Shown: in pieces, positions 1-7,820 of the stretch
How positions within the stretch are numbered: the first letter of the stretch is position 1
Layout of the letters: the number at the start of each line of letters is the position of its first letter
Source of the DNA: Pseudorhodoplanes sp049324435
Lineage (GTDB): Bacteria > Pseudomonadota > Alphaproteobacteria > Rhizobiales > Xanthobacteraceae
DNA length: 64,000 bases
Direction: 5' to 3'
NCBI GenBank assembly: GCA_049324435.1
Contig: JBMOOQ010000025.1
Span: 1 to 64,000 of the forward strand
The notes under the pieces: model-generated
What the model saw: the letters and a program-made list of their open reading frames with translations, nothing else
Database searches by the model: none
Told to the model about the DNA's origin: nothing
Translations under genes and position numbers: made by a program

Positions 1-419
1 TCCAGGATCTTGAGCTGGGCGGTCAGATCGGCACATTGCGCGGCATAATCGGCGGCGCGCTTGTCCGGTTCGTTCTTGGAATCTTTGAATACGGCGACAT
101 AGGGCGTGTTGAGCGAGGCGAGCAGCCAGTCCATCCAGCGCTCGACATAGGTCTTCTCGGCCGGGGTCGACCCCGTCAGCGCGGGCTTATGCAGCGCCGC
201 GAGATAGCGCAGGATGGTGTGGCTTTCCCAGATCACGGTCTCGCCGTCGATCAGGGTCGGAACCTTCGCGTTGGGATTGAGCTTCTTGTATTCGGGCGTC
301 TGCGTATTGTTGAACTGACGCCCGTAATCCTCACGGGTGTATTTGACGCCGATCTCCTCCAGCACGAAGAGCACTTTCTGCACATTGCCGGAGGTGGAGC
401 GGCCGAGCAACCTGATCAC
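1..419 (-). CDS. Glutathione S-transferase family protein (C-terminus beyond window)
   Basis: Only the first 139 or so residues are present. They form a thioredoxin-fold GST N-domain: the GRSTSGNVQKVL opening, the NPNAKVPTL cis-proline loop and the WESHTILRYLA glutathione-contact segment, then the start of the helical domain. The start is a GTG preceded by AGGAGA eight bases upstream; no ATG is available. It is the last visible gene of the minus-strand operon with the gentisate-dioxygenase-like cupin. Gentisate pathways need a maleylpyruvate isomerase, which is often a GST, so that role is possible. However, the zeta-class SSCS-type motif is not seen, so this is inference. Confidence 0.85.
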   Translation of the reverse strand, partial: MIRLLGRSTSGNVQKVLFVLEEIGVKYTREDYGRQFNNTQTPEYKKLNPNAKVPTLIDGETVIWESHTILRYLAALHKPALTGSTPAEKTYVERWMDWLLASLNTPYVAVFKDSKNEPDKRAADYAAQCADLTAQLKIL

Positions 420-458
420 GATGATGTCTCCTTTGCAGTTCGCGCGCGGAACGCGCGC

Positions 459-863
459 TCACTTTTTCAGCGGCTTGTAAGCGATACAGTCAATTTCGAT
501 TTTGGTATTGATGACGGCGCGCGCCTCGACCGTGGTACGGGCCAGGATCGCGTCCTTGAACATTTCACCGAATACCTTGTTGTAGCGCCCGAAATCGCGC
601 GTATCTTGCAGATAGGTCGTGGCGCGCACCACATCGGCAAGCGTCGCCCCTTCCTGCGCAAGAATCCGCTCGATGGTCTCGATGGTGGCGCGGGTCTCTT
701 CCTCTATCGTGCCTTCGATCATGTTGTTGTCGGCGTCCTTTGCGACTTGCCCCGACACAAAAATGTAATCGCCGGCGCGTACCGCAGGGTGGAATGGCAG
801 ATTCGGGTTCTTTTTGCCGATGGGGTAGACATCGGCGCGCTTCTGCTTTGTCACGTCGTTCAT
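459..863 (-). CDS. RidA/YjgF/YER057c/UK114 family protein
   Basis: A 134-residue protein of full family length. RidA-type proteins are trimeric cytosolic enamine/imine deaminases, and some relatives are catabolic hydrolases. Visible signatures are the FVSGQVAKDADN strand-loop near the N-terminus, the helix with TIETIERILAQEGA, and the C-terminal LARTTVEARA segment, which carries the arginine that binds the substrate carboxylate in RidA, followed by KIEIDCIAY. It lies 23 bases downstream of the LVIVD-repeat gene and upstream of the GST gene in one operon. In this context it may act on an unstable enol or imine intermediate of ring cleavage rather than on 2-aminoacrylate; substrate unknown. Confidence 0.88.
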   Translation of the reverse strand: MNDVTKQKRADVYPIGKKNPNLPFHPAVRAGDYIFVSGQVAKDADNNMIEGTIEEETRATIETIERILAQEGATLADVVRATTYLQDTRDFGRYNKVFGEMFKDAILARTTVEARAVINTKIEIDCIAYKPLKK

Positions 864-886
864 GGGCCTTGCCTTCTCAAGCCTTG

Positions 887-2017
887 TTACGAGAATGCGC
901 TGGTCTCGATGATGTCGACGCCGTTGACGCGGTCGACCAGATAGATGAGACCGCGGTCGTCCACCGTCACGTCATTGGACGAGGGACGCTCTGCGCCGGG
1001 CGCAGCATCCGGCATGTAATAGCCGACCTCGCGCGGCGCGAAGGGATCGGCAAAATCGACGAGCCGCATCCCCTGCGCAAACCAGGCAATCGGAATGACG
1101 GTGCCGTGGAAGCGTTCGGACGGCTGATGGCAGCCCGTCATCGGCGGCTGCGGTGCGCCGTCGATATCGAGACCCGGTACCTGGAATGTCGAAATCGATA
1201 CCGGCATCTGCTCGTTGGTGATGTCGTAGACCCACACGAAGCTCGGCGCTGCCGGCCACAGCTTGGCCACGTCCTCGTCGGCGACGATGAGGATATCGCG
1301 TCCGCGCAGTTTCTGCGGCATGCGCAAACAGGTGTGGGTCGGATGCGGATAGACCGGCGACGTGTTAACGCCGGAAATCGCTTTCGGCCTCGACATGTCG
1401 GAAATGTCGAGAATGAAAAAGCCGTGATGCCAATAGCTCACATAAAGCCGGTCGCCGAAGCGCAGCGGATGATGACAGCGCGGCGGCACCCAGTTGTCCC
1501 AGGGGTATTGCTCGCCACCGCCGGTCCACTGGCCGGGAATCCACCAGCGCCCGACTTCCTGGGGCTTCGCAGGATCGGCAAGATCCAGGATCATGACGAT
1601 ATTGCCGACATAGCCTTCGGCGGTCGGCGAGATATAGGCGTAGCGGCCGTCGAAATCGAACCGATGAACCCCGCCGCCCTTGGTCATCCACTTGGTGATG
1701 AGCTTCGGGTTAGACGGAGTTGAAACGTCGTAAATCCCAAGACCGCCGCCAAACTCGTCGGGCCCTGCCTTGCCGAATTTCTCATGGTTCACAACCATGA
1801 TGCCGTTCGACACCCGCACCTTGTGCGAATGCCAGCCCTCGGGGACATCGATCGTTGCGAGATGCTTCGGGTTCGCGGGATCGCGCACATCGACGATGGT
1901 CGTGCCCGAGGTCGGGCGCTGGTGGCCGACATACATGATGCCGTTTTCGACCCAGACCTGGCCGCCACCGGGACAATCGAAATGCGAAACCAGTGTGGTG
2001 TTGGAACGCGACAGCAA
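887..2017 (-). CDS. LVIVD-repeat beta-propeller protein
   Basis: A 376-residue protein built of repeated blades of the LVIVD type: TTIVDVRDPANPKHLATI, GLGIYDVSTPSNPKLI, IVMILDLADPAKPQEVG, FILDISDMSRPKAIS and MRLVDFADPFAPREVG. No signal peptide is visible. Many His and Trp residues lie in the blades (GWHSHKV, GVHRFDFDG, RCHHPLRFG), which could bind metal. Function is unknown for the family; selenium-binding-protein-like propellers are structurally similar. The start is a TTG with AGGTGA a few bases upstream, and no ATG lies near it. It sits between the cupin dioxygenase and RidA genes, suggesting a role in the same aromatic degradation pathway (inference). Confidence 0.8.
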   Translation of the reverse strand: MLSRSNTTLVSHFDCPGGGQVWVENGIMYVGHQRPTSGTTIVDVRDPANPKHLATIDVPEGWHSHKVRVSNGIMVVNHEKFGKAGPDEFGGGLGIYDVSTPSNPKLITKWMTKGGGVHRFDFDGRYAYISPTAEGYVGNIVMILDLADPAKPQEVGRWWIPGQWTGGGEQYPWDNWVPPRCHHPLRFGDRLYVSYWHHGFFILDISDMSRPKAISGVNTSPVYPHPTHTCLRMPQKLRGRDILIVADEDVAKLWPAAPSFVWVYDITNEQMPVSISTFQVPGLDIDGAPQPPMTGCHQPSERFHGTVIPIAWFAQGMRLVDFADPFAPREVGYYMPDAAPGAERPSSNDVTVDDRGLIYLVDRVNGVDIIETSAFS

Positions 2018-2041
2018 AGCTCACCTATCGGAATACGCGAA

Positions 2042-2070
2042 ATGGCCCCGCCTCTTATCGGCGGGGCCAT
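2042..2070 (-). terminator. GC-rich perfect hairpin after the cupin dioxygenase gene
   Basis: Two perfect 11-base arms (ATGGCCCCGCC and its complement) around a 7-base loop, lying between the dioxygenase stop and the LVIVD start. Only a three-T run follows on the minus strand, so it may be a weak terminator or an mRNA 3'-end stabiliser that lowers expression of the downstream genes. Confidence 0.6.
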
Positions 2071-2084
2071 GAAAACGGAAGGGG

Positions 2085-3239
2085 TCAGACCAGTTGAACC
2101 ACGGCGTCGTTCTTGTTACGGCCCCATTTCTTGTAAAGATCGAGCCCCTTCAGAACCGGCTCGTCGCTGGCAACGAACAGCACCACCGGCTCCTTGTCGG
2201 AGGTGTTGACATGCTCGCACCATGAGCCGCCCGGCACCGCAAGCGTATCGAACTTGTTCCAGTCGAAACGCTGGCCATCGACGATCGAATAGCCCTGCCC
2301 TTCGAACGGTGACACCAGAAGGTTGGCTGTCTGGCGCAGTGGAAGGGTCTTTTCACCCGGCCGCAACATTTGCGCAAAGAACGTCATGGTCTTGAAGACC
2401 GGCTTGCCGGTGGTCGGATCGACATACTCGACCATCAGCGCCTCGTAGGGATCGCCATCCCAGTCCTTATGGCGCTCGAGCAGCTCGCGCATCATATCCC
2501 AGCGATAGACGAACATCGGCGACGAGAAGCCGGCGCCGCGCTTTTCCTTGCTGGCGAAGCGCGGCATCAGGCCGCCGTAGCCGTAGATTCGCTGCGAATA
2601 ATCGGGCGTGAAACGCTCGCTCTGCTGCTTCTTCGGCACCAGCTTGCCGTTCTCTTCTTCCATGTAATTATGGTCGAAGTGGACGGCGTTCAGCGTCTCG
2701 ACCAGCGGGAAGTCGAGCACGGAGAGATTGAGCGCGGTTTCGTTCCCGACGGTGCCGTGATTATGCCAGGTATCGTTCGGCGTCAGCACCATGTCGCCCG
2801 GGCCGAACACGATGTTCTCGCCGTCGACGCCGGTGAAATTGCCCTTGCCCTTCAGTCCGAACCGGATGGCATTCGGCGAATGCTTGTGCGGCGGCATGAT
2901 CTCGTTGGCATCATTCAAACGATACGCCGTGTACATGGTCGAGACCGTCGCGCGCTTCGGTGCCAGGCCCGGATTCATCAGGACCAGTGAGCGTCGCTCG
3001 GAGTCCTCCATTTTGATCAATTCGACGGCGCGGTCCAGAATTGGTTCGATGTCTTCCGCGCACCGCCAAAGATACGGCACAGCCTTCTGAGGGGCCATCA
3101 GGACGCGGTCTTCGTCGTTGGCGACATCCTTGGTCTGCGCCCAATAAGGGAACATATTTTTGGCTGCGACATCTTCATAAAGCGCCTTAAGGGCGGTGTC
3201 GCGATTAGGCAGGCGGTGGACGTTTGCAGGGGGATTCAT
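2085..3239 (-). CDS. Gentisate 1,2-dioxygenase-family bicupin dioxygenase
   Basis: A 384-residue protein, the usual length of gentisate, salicylate or 1-hydroxy-2-naphthoate dioxygenases. These are cytosolic non-heme Fe(II) ring-cleavage enzymes of the bicupin class. The N-terminal cupin shows the metal site HKH at residues 118-120 (in MPPHKHSPNAIRF) and WHNHG at 158-162. A second cupin covers about residues 270-370 (TLPLRQTANLLVS to WCEHVNTSDKEPVVLF) and has lost the full histidine set, as is common. It is the first gene of an operon with LVIVD, RidA and GST genes and is divergent from a GntR regulator. The exact substrate cannot be read from sequence; gentisate or a substituted salicylate is most likely. 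Confidence 0.85.
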   Translation of the reverse strand: MNPPANVHRLPNRDTALKALYEDVAAKNMFPYWAQTKDVANDEDRVLMAPQKAVPYLWRCAEDIEPILDRAVELIKMEDSERRSLVLMNPGLAPKRATVSTMYTAYRLNDANEIMPPHKHSPNAIRFGLKGKGNFTGVDGENIVFGPGDMVLTPNDTWHNHGTVGNETALNLSVLDFPLVETLNAVHFDHNYMEEENGKLVPKKQQSERFTPDYSQRIYGYGGLMPRFASKEKRGAGFSSPMFVYRWDMMRELLERHKDWDGDPYEALMVEYVDPTTGKPVFKTMTFFAQMLRPGEKTLPLRQTANLLVSPFEGQGYSIVDGQRFDWNKFDTLAVPGGSWCEHVNTSDKEPVVLFVASDEPVLKGLDLYKKWGRNKNDAVVQLV

Positions 3240-3319
3240 GGTCGATGCTCCGCCGTTAAGTTCGCAATCTGTAACAAAAGGCTAGCAAAGCTGGTCCGGC
3301 GGTCAATCGCGTAGATCGC

Positions 3320-3365
3320 ACCAGTTTGCAAAAATGGTTCGCATTGGTGTAGGGTTGACGAACCA
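3320..3365. promoter_or_regulatory. Candidate GntR operator region between divergent genes
   Basis: Two overlapping inverted repeats lie in the 141-base gap between the dioxygenase and the GntR gene. One is TGGTTCG at 3335-3341 with CGAACCA at 3359-3365. The other is imperfect, ACCAGTTTG at 3320-3328 with AAAAATGGT at 3330-3338 (7 of 9 pairs). The position suits autoregulation plus control of the dioxygenase operon. No experimental support. Confidence 0.4.
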
Positions 3366-3380
3366 GTTCAGTACCGGAGC

Positions 3381-4160
3381 GTGGCTTTGAGCAACATGTC
3401 GCAGGTCGTCCCCGCCACCCTCGCCACGCGCAGTATTTCGCGCACCGACCGCACCAACATTGATTATCGCGAAGCCGCCGAGCGCATTCGCGCGATGATC
3501 GACGGCGGCCGGTTGCGCGGTCCGGGCCGGCTTGGCAACGGACGCCTTCCGTCCGAACGTGAGCTTGCAGAAGAATTTGGCGTGAGCCGTCGCGTGTTAC
3601 GTCAAGCGCTGGGTTTACTCGAAGCCGAAGGCCGCATCAGCCGTCAGCACGGCCGCGGAACCTTCGCAACCGACGCGCGGCATGCAACCCAAAATCTCGT
3701 GCAGGAGATGTCGCGGCTGACCAATCCGGTCGACACGCTGGAAGCGCGTCTTGCCATCGAACCGATGCAGGCGCGGCTCGCCGCATTACGCGCAACGCAG
3801 GGAGATATCGATCGCCTGTTCGAAGCCGCCGATGCCAGCCGCGACGCGAAAGATCCGCTGTCCTACGAGAAGGCAGATGCAGCCTTCCACCGCCGGGTCG
3901 CGGCCGCGGCTCGTAATCCGTTGCTGATCGCAATATTCGACGCGGTGCTGGAGACCGCGCTCGATGGCAAATGGCGGCACGGGCGGGAGACCGCGCATTG
4001 CATCAACAATCAGGCGAGTTATGCCGCCGATCACCGCAAGATTGCGATCGCAATTGCCGATCGCAACGCCGCGCAGGCCGAAGCCGCGATGCGAACCCAT
4101 CTCACGTCGGTACAGAAGCGGCTGATCGAGCACGCTTTCCCCGGCGCCGCGGCGGAGTGA
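3381..4160 (+). CDS. GntR-family (FadR-type) transcriptional regulator
   Basis: A cytosolic DNA-binding repressor or activator. Residues about 28-105 form the winged helix-turn-helix: YREAAERIRAMI, LPSERELAEEFGVSRRVLRQAL, then GRISRQHGRGTFA. The rest is an all-helical FCD-type effector domain (ARLAIEPMQARLAA, FHRRVAAAARNP, DHRKIAIAIADRN, MRTHL) whose Asp/His residues often bind metal plus a carboxylate ligand. It is divergent from the gentisate-dioxygenase-like operon, its likely target. The start is unsettled: GTG 3381, TTG 3387 (best spacing from GGAG) or ATG 3396. Its last 59 bases overlap the opposite-strand GIY-YIG gene. Confidence 0.88.
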   Translation: MALSNMSQVVPATLATRSISRTDRTNIDYREAAERIRAMIDGGRLRGPGRLGNGRLPSERELAEEFGVSRRVLRQALGLLEAEGRISRQHGRGTFATDARHATQNLVQEMSRLTNPVDTLEARLAIEPMQARLAALRATQGDIDRLFEAADASRDAKDPLSYEKADAAFHRRVAAAARNPLLIAIFDAVLETALDGKWRHGRETAHCINNQASYAADHRKIAIAIADRNAAQAEAAMRTHLTSVQKRLIEHAFPGAAAE

Positions 4161-4404
4161 GCATCGCCGCAAGCACGGCCTTGCGGAATTTCCGGTCGCG
4201 CTTGAGGTGCCACTCGCGGCTCATCGCCGCCTCGCGCGTCTCAAAGCTCTCCGTGTGCAACAGCGACCACACGCGACCGCGCGTGGTGCGGGCCCCGGTC
4301 CCGGCATTGTGCTGCGCAAGGCGGCGCTCGAGATCGAGCGTCCAGCCGACATAGGAGATCGGGCCACGCGGGGTGTGGGCGCCGAGGATATAGACGAAGG
4401 GCAT
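4102..4404 (-). CDS. GIY-YIG nuclease-family small protein
   Basis: A 100-residue single-domain protein of the UvrC/Slx1-like GIY-YIG superfamily. The family signature is visible: VYILGAH in place of the GIY strand, SYVGWTLDLERRLAQHNAG as the YIG-and-helix block, then TTRGRVWSLLHTESFETREAAMSREWHLK with the conserved arginine and glutamate. The start at ATG 4404 matches the beginning of the domain; the reading frame stays open upstream but there overlaps another gene. Its 3' end overlaps the GntR gene by 59 bases in convergent orientation. Function of these stand-alone proteins is uncertain; a DNA-processing role is assumed from the fold. Confidence 0.8.
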   Translation of the reverse strand: MPFVYILGAHTPRGPISYVGWTLDLERRLAQHNAGTGARTTRGRVWSLLHTESFETREAAMSREWHLKRDRKFRKAVLAAMLTPPRRRGKRARSAASVPT

Positions 4405-4489
4405 GGCGCTTTTGATGTTATGCGCGAACCCTAAACGATTCGTCATGCCCAGCCTTCGCCAGGCATGACCGCGGCCGCCATGAACCGGA

Positions 4490-5398
4490 CTACGCCGCGC
4501 TCCTCGTCTTGAGTTGCGGCAGGCCGATGATGGCGCGCGCTTCCGCGGGCGTTGCCGGCTCCAGCCCGAACTCGCGGATGATGCGCACAATACGCTCGAC
4601 CAGTTCGACATTGTTCGCGAGCCGGCCCTTGGAATAATAGAGATTATCCTCCAGCCCGACCCGAACATGACCGCCGAGCAGCAACGACTGCACCGCGGCG
4701 TTGAGCTGCGCGATACCGACGGCACTCACATTGAAGATTGCGCCTTCCGGCATCATCTCGACCATCTGCTGCAGAATTTTCGGCGTATAGGGCATCGCGC
4801 CCTGGAAGCCGCGGTGCACGTTCAGCACGAAGTTGATAAAATACGGCTTGGTATCGAGCCCAGCATCGAGGCAGGCCTGCACGTCCTGCAGAAGGTGCGT
4901 CGGCGAAAACACTTCCCATTCCGGCTTGATGCCGCGCTTCTGCATCTCACGCGCCAGGAACTTGCAGCGCTCGGGCGAAGTGTTCATCAGAATCTCGCGG
5001 CCCTCATAGGTCGCGATGATGGTGGTCGGATCGAGCGTGCACATCTCGGCGCCCGCCTCCATGCCCTTCAGCCGCTCTTCCCAGATGATCTCCGGATAGC
5101 CGTTCGGCCCTTCACGGACCATGTCACCGTTGATGCCGCCGCCGGTGGAATTGTTGATGATGATGTCGCATTTCTCGCGGATCCGCGCATTGATGTCGCG
5201 ATAGATATCCGGATTGCAGGTGGCCAGATCGTCGGGACGACGCGCATGGACGGCGACCAAGCTCGCGCCCGCATTGTAGCAGCGATAGACATCGTCGGCG
5301 ATCTCCTGCGGCTGGGTCGGGAGGTTCGGATTCTGCGCCTTCGATGCCATGCCGCCGGTCGGCGCGATGGTGACAACAACCTTGCCGGTCGTATTCAT
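4490..5398 (-). CDS. BKACE-family (DUF849) beta-keto acid cleavage enzyme
   Basis: A 302-residue TIM-barrel protein of the 3-keto-5-aminohexanoate cleavage enzyme family. Family members condense a beta-keto acid with acetyl-CoA to give acetoacetate or acetoacetyl-CoA plus a new CoA ester. Signatures are the N-terminal VTIAPTGG, the STGGG strand, FSPTHLLQDV and the C-terminal VRVGLEDNLYYSKG. The usual zinc-binding HxH appears as A49-V50-H51 (in VAVHARR), so the first ligand is missing. ATG 5398 is preferred because the family N-terminus begins there, although the frame is open to 5458. It is divergent from the FAD monooxygenase gene across a perfect palindrome. Substrate unknown; dehydrocarnitine-like acids are one possibility given the dehydrogenase at 12779-13732. 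Confidence 0.85.
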   Translation of the reverse strand: MNTTGKVVVTIAPTGGMASKAQNPNLPTQPQEIADDVYRCYNAGASLVAVHARRPDDLATCNPDIYRDINARIREKCDIIINNSTGGGINGDMVREGPNGYPEIIWEERLKGMEAGAEMCTLDPTTIIATYEGREILMNTSPERCKFLAREMQKRGIKPEWEVFSPTHLLQDVQACLDAGLDTKPYFINFVLNVHRGFQGAMPYTPKILQQMVEMMPEGAIFNVSAVGIAQLNAAVQSLLLGGHVRVGLEDNLYYSKGRLANNVELVERIVRIIREFGLEPATPAEARAIIGLPQLKTRSAA

Positions 5399-5434
5399 TG
5401 GCCTCGCTCCCTCATCCACAGCGCAGTCTTCTGC

Positions 5435-5456
5435 GTCCATACTAATAAGTATGGAC
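5435..5456. promoter_or_regulatory. Perfect 22-bp palindromic operator, probably for the TetR regulator
   Basis: GTCCATACT and AGTATGGAC form perfect 9-base arms around AATA. The site sits in the 110-base gap between the divergent BKACE and FAD monooxygenase genes. A related copy is at 12675-12695, so the TetR protein at 13741-14352 is the likely binder (inference). Confidence 0.6.
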
Positions 5457-5508
5457 ATCCTTCCGGCACTTTGTCAATTTGCGGCGCTGACGACGTGGAG
5501 GCGCCGGC

Positions 5509-6645
5509 ATGCGGATCGTTATTATCGGTGCGGGCCCGGCCGGGCTCTATCTGTCGCTGCTCTTGAAGCGCAGCGGCCTGGATATCTCGCTCAGCGTCGT
5601 CGAGCAGAACGCACCGGATTCCACCTTTGGTTTCGGCGTGGTGTTTTCCGAGGACGCGCTGGATTTCCTGAGGGCCGACGATCCCGCCATCTTCAACGCG
5701 ATCACGCCGGAGCTGGAGCGCTGGAGCGGCATTGCGATCCATCATCGCGGCGAACGCATTATGCTCGATGGTATAGGCTTCACCGCAATCGGCCGGCTGC
5801 GTCTCTTGCAACTTCTGCAGCAGCAGGCACGCGATGAGGGTATCAAGATCACGTTCAACCGCCCGGTGACCGACCTGTCCGAGTTTTCCAGCGCTGATAT
5901 CGTCGTTGGGGCGGACGGCGTCTCATCGCTGGTCCGCCGCTCGGACGAAGCTGCCTTCGGCGCAAGCGTCTCCTATCTTACCAACCGCTTCGCCTGGTTC
6001 GGCACCACGAAAGTGTTCGACACCCTGAGCCAGACCTTTCTGGAGACGCCGCACGGCCCGATCAATGCGCATCACTATCGCTACTCGCCAACCATGAGCA
6101 CGTTCCTGGTCGAATGCACCGAGCGGACCTTCTTTACCGCCGGCTTCGACCGGATGAATGAGGACGAGACCCGCATCGCGCTGGAACGCATCTTTGCGCA
6201 GACTCTGGACAGCCACCCGTTGATTTCCAACCGCTCGATCTGGCGGCAATTCCCGATCGTTCACAACGAGCGCTGGTTCGCCGGAAACAAGGTGATCCTC
6301 GGCGACGCGCTGCACACGGCGCATTTCTCGATCGGCTCAGGCACGCGGCTGGCGATCGAGGACGCGATCGCACTCGCCCGCGCCATCCGTACGCATCCGA
6401 GCGACGTCCCGTCGGCGCTTGCCGACTACCAGGCGCAGCGCAAGCCGATCCTCGACAAGCTCGTCACCGCCGCCAATGCGAGCGCGCAATGGTACGAGCA
6501 TTTCGGCGATCACATGGCGCTGCCACCCTACGACTTCGCGATGTCATATCTGTCACGGACTGGACGGATGGACATCGAACGCATCCGCAAGGTCGCGCCG
6601 AAATTCGTGGCGGAATGGGAGCGGCGAAGGCAAGGTGCGGCGTAG
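5509..6645 (+). CDS. FAD-dependent monooxygenase, salicylyl-CoA/anthraniloyl-CoA hydroxylase-like
   Basis: A 378-residue group A flavoprotein aromatic hydroxylase. It shows the Rossmann GAGPAGLYLSLLLKRSG at residues 7-23, the internal DG-type motif VVGADGVSSLVRR at about 137-149, and GDALHTAHFSIGSGTRLAIEDA at about 265-286. The last motif, with its TAHFSIGSGT, is characteristic of hydroxylases that act on aromatic CoA thioesters (salicylyl-CoA 5-hydroxylase, anthraniloyl-CoA monooxygenase) rather than of free-acid hydroxylases. It would use NAD(P)H and O2 in the cytosol. Only the monooxygenase domain is present. It is the sole plus-strand gene of its transcription unit, divergent from BKACE. 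Confidence 0.82.
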   Translation: MRIVIIGAGPAGLYLSLLLKRSGLDISLSVVEQNAPDSTFGFGVVFSEDALDFLRADDPAIFNAITPELERWSGIAIHHRGERIMLDGIGFTAIGRLRLLQLLQQQARDEGIKITFNRPVTDLSEFSSADIVVGADGVSSLVRRSDEAAFGASVSYLTNRFAWFGTTKVFDTLSQTFLETPHGPINAHHYRYSPTMSTFLVECTERTFFTAGFDRMNEDETRIALERIFAQTLDSHPLISNRSIWRQFPIVHNERWFAGNKVILGDALHTAHFSIGSGTRLAIEDAIALARAIRTHPSDVPSALADYQAQRKPILDKLVTAANASAQWYEHFGDHMALPPYDFAMSYLSRTGRMDIERIRKVAPKFVAEWERRRQGAA

Positions 6646-6656
6646 CCGTTCTGGGC

Positions 6657-7808
6657 CTATTGCGGTTTTAGCCCCATGCCGCCCGCAATCATATTGCGCA
6701 TGATCTGCGAGGTGCCGGCGACGACGGTGGCGATGCGCGAATCGCGGTAATGGCGCTGCATCGGATATTCCATGCTGTAGCCATAACCGCCGAAAATCTG
6801 CATGCCGAGGTTGGCGACCCTGACATAGACCTCGGACGCGAACAGCTTCGCCATGTTGATCTCGTTCATGGCGTTCTTGCCGGCATCGACCATCCAGGCC
6901 GCGCGATACATCAGCGAGCGCGCTGCCTCGACCTCGGTCTGCATGTCGGCCAGCATGTGCGCGATCGACTGGAAATTGCCGATCGGGCGACCGAACTGCT
7001 TGCGCTCCTTGGCATAGTTCAGAGCAAGATCGACCGCGCCCTGGGCCGAACCGACATCGCAGGCCGCAACCGTGATGCGCTCGGTCTGCAGACCCGACAA
7101 CAGACAGTCCCAGCCCTTGTTCACGCCGCCGATCAACTGGTCCTCCGGGACGCGCACATTGTCGAGGGTGACCTCGTAGGTGCCCATGCAATAACGTCCA
7201 AGCATATCGAGCTTCTTCATCGAGACGCCGGGCCGGTCGTTCTCGACCAGGAACAACGACATCCCCTGACGGTAATGTGCCGCGGTGTCGGTGCGCGCAT
7301 AGAGGCAGATTACATTGTCCTTGGCCCCCGCTCCCGATTGCCAGACCTTGCGGCCATTCAGCACCCAGTCCGTGCCATCCTTGCGGGCGATGGTGCGGAT
7401 CGCGCCGACATCGGAGCCGGCATCGGGTTCGGAAATGCCGATCGAAAACTTGATCCGGCCCTCGATCTGCGCCGGGATCCATTTCTTCTTCTGTTCTTCA
7501 GAACCCTTGCGCGCGACCGTCAGCCCGCAGAACAAACCGCCGGCATAAGCCATCACGAGGTCGGCGCTGGTTCGCCCGATTTCCTCGGAAACCAGCGCAA
7601 GATCGAGCACGCTGCCGCCGGCTCCGCCAAGCTCTTCGGGAAACGGCAGCCCGAACAAACCGGCCTCGACCCAGGCATCGAACAATTCATGCGGGTACGC
7701 CTTCTCGCGGTCGAGGCGCGCCACGTATTCAGGCGTGGCCACACGCTCCATCAGTTTGCGCACACTGTCGCGGAGAAGGATTTGCTCTTCGGTGAATGAA
7801 AAATCCAC
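6657..7808 (-). CDS. Acyl-CoA dehydrogenase
   Basis: A 383-residue flavoprotein of standard length that oxidises an acyl-CoA to the 2-enoyl-CoA and passes electrons to ETF. FAD and substrate motifs are visible: FSIGISEPDAGSDVG at about 121-135, FGRPIGNFQSIAHMLADMQ, FGGYGYSMEYPMQRHYRD. The usual C-terminal catalytic glutamate is absent (VVAGTSQI instead of YEGT). A glutamate at about 243 (GLQTERI) occupies the position used by isovaleryl-CoA-type dehydrogenases, so a branched or unusual acyl group is plausible. It is the last gene of the Liv transporter operon, 12 bases after livF, implying that the imported compound is metabolised as a CoA ester. Confidence 0.92.
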   Translation of the reverse strand: MDFSFTEEQILLRDSVRKLMERVATPEYVARLDREKAYPHELFDAWVEAGLFGLPFPEELGGAGGSVLDLALVSEEIGRTSADLVMAYAGGLFCGLTVARKGSEEQKKKWIPAQIEGRIKFSIGISEPDAGSDVGAIRTIARKDGTDWVLNGRKVWQSGAGAKDNVICLYARTDTAAHYRQGMSLFLVENDRPGVSMKKLDMLGRYCMGTYEVTLDNVRVPEDQLIGGVNKGWDCLLSGLQTERITVAACDVGSAQGAVDLALNYAKERKQFGRPIGNFQSIAHMLADMQTEVEAARSLMYRAAWMVDAGKNAMNEINMAKLFASEVYVRVANLGMQIFGGYGYSMEYPMQRHYRDSRIATVVAGTSQIMRNMIAGGMGLKPQ

Positions 7809-7820
7809 GACTGCTTCCCT

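Noticed and set aside
36..944. Plus-strand frame opposite the GST and RidA genes
   Set aside because: Spans two real genes and an intergenic gap with no motif of its own.
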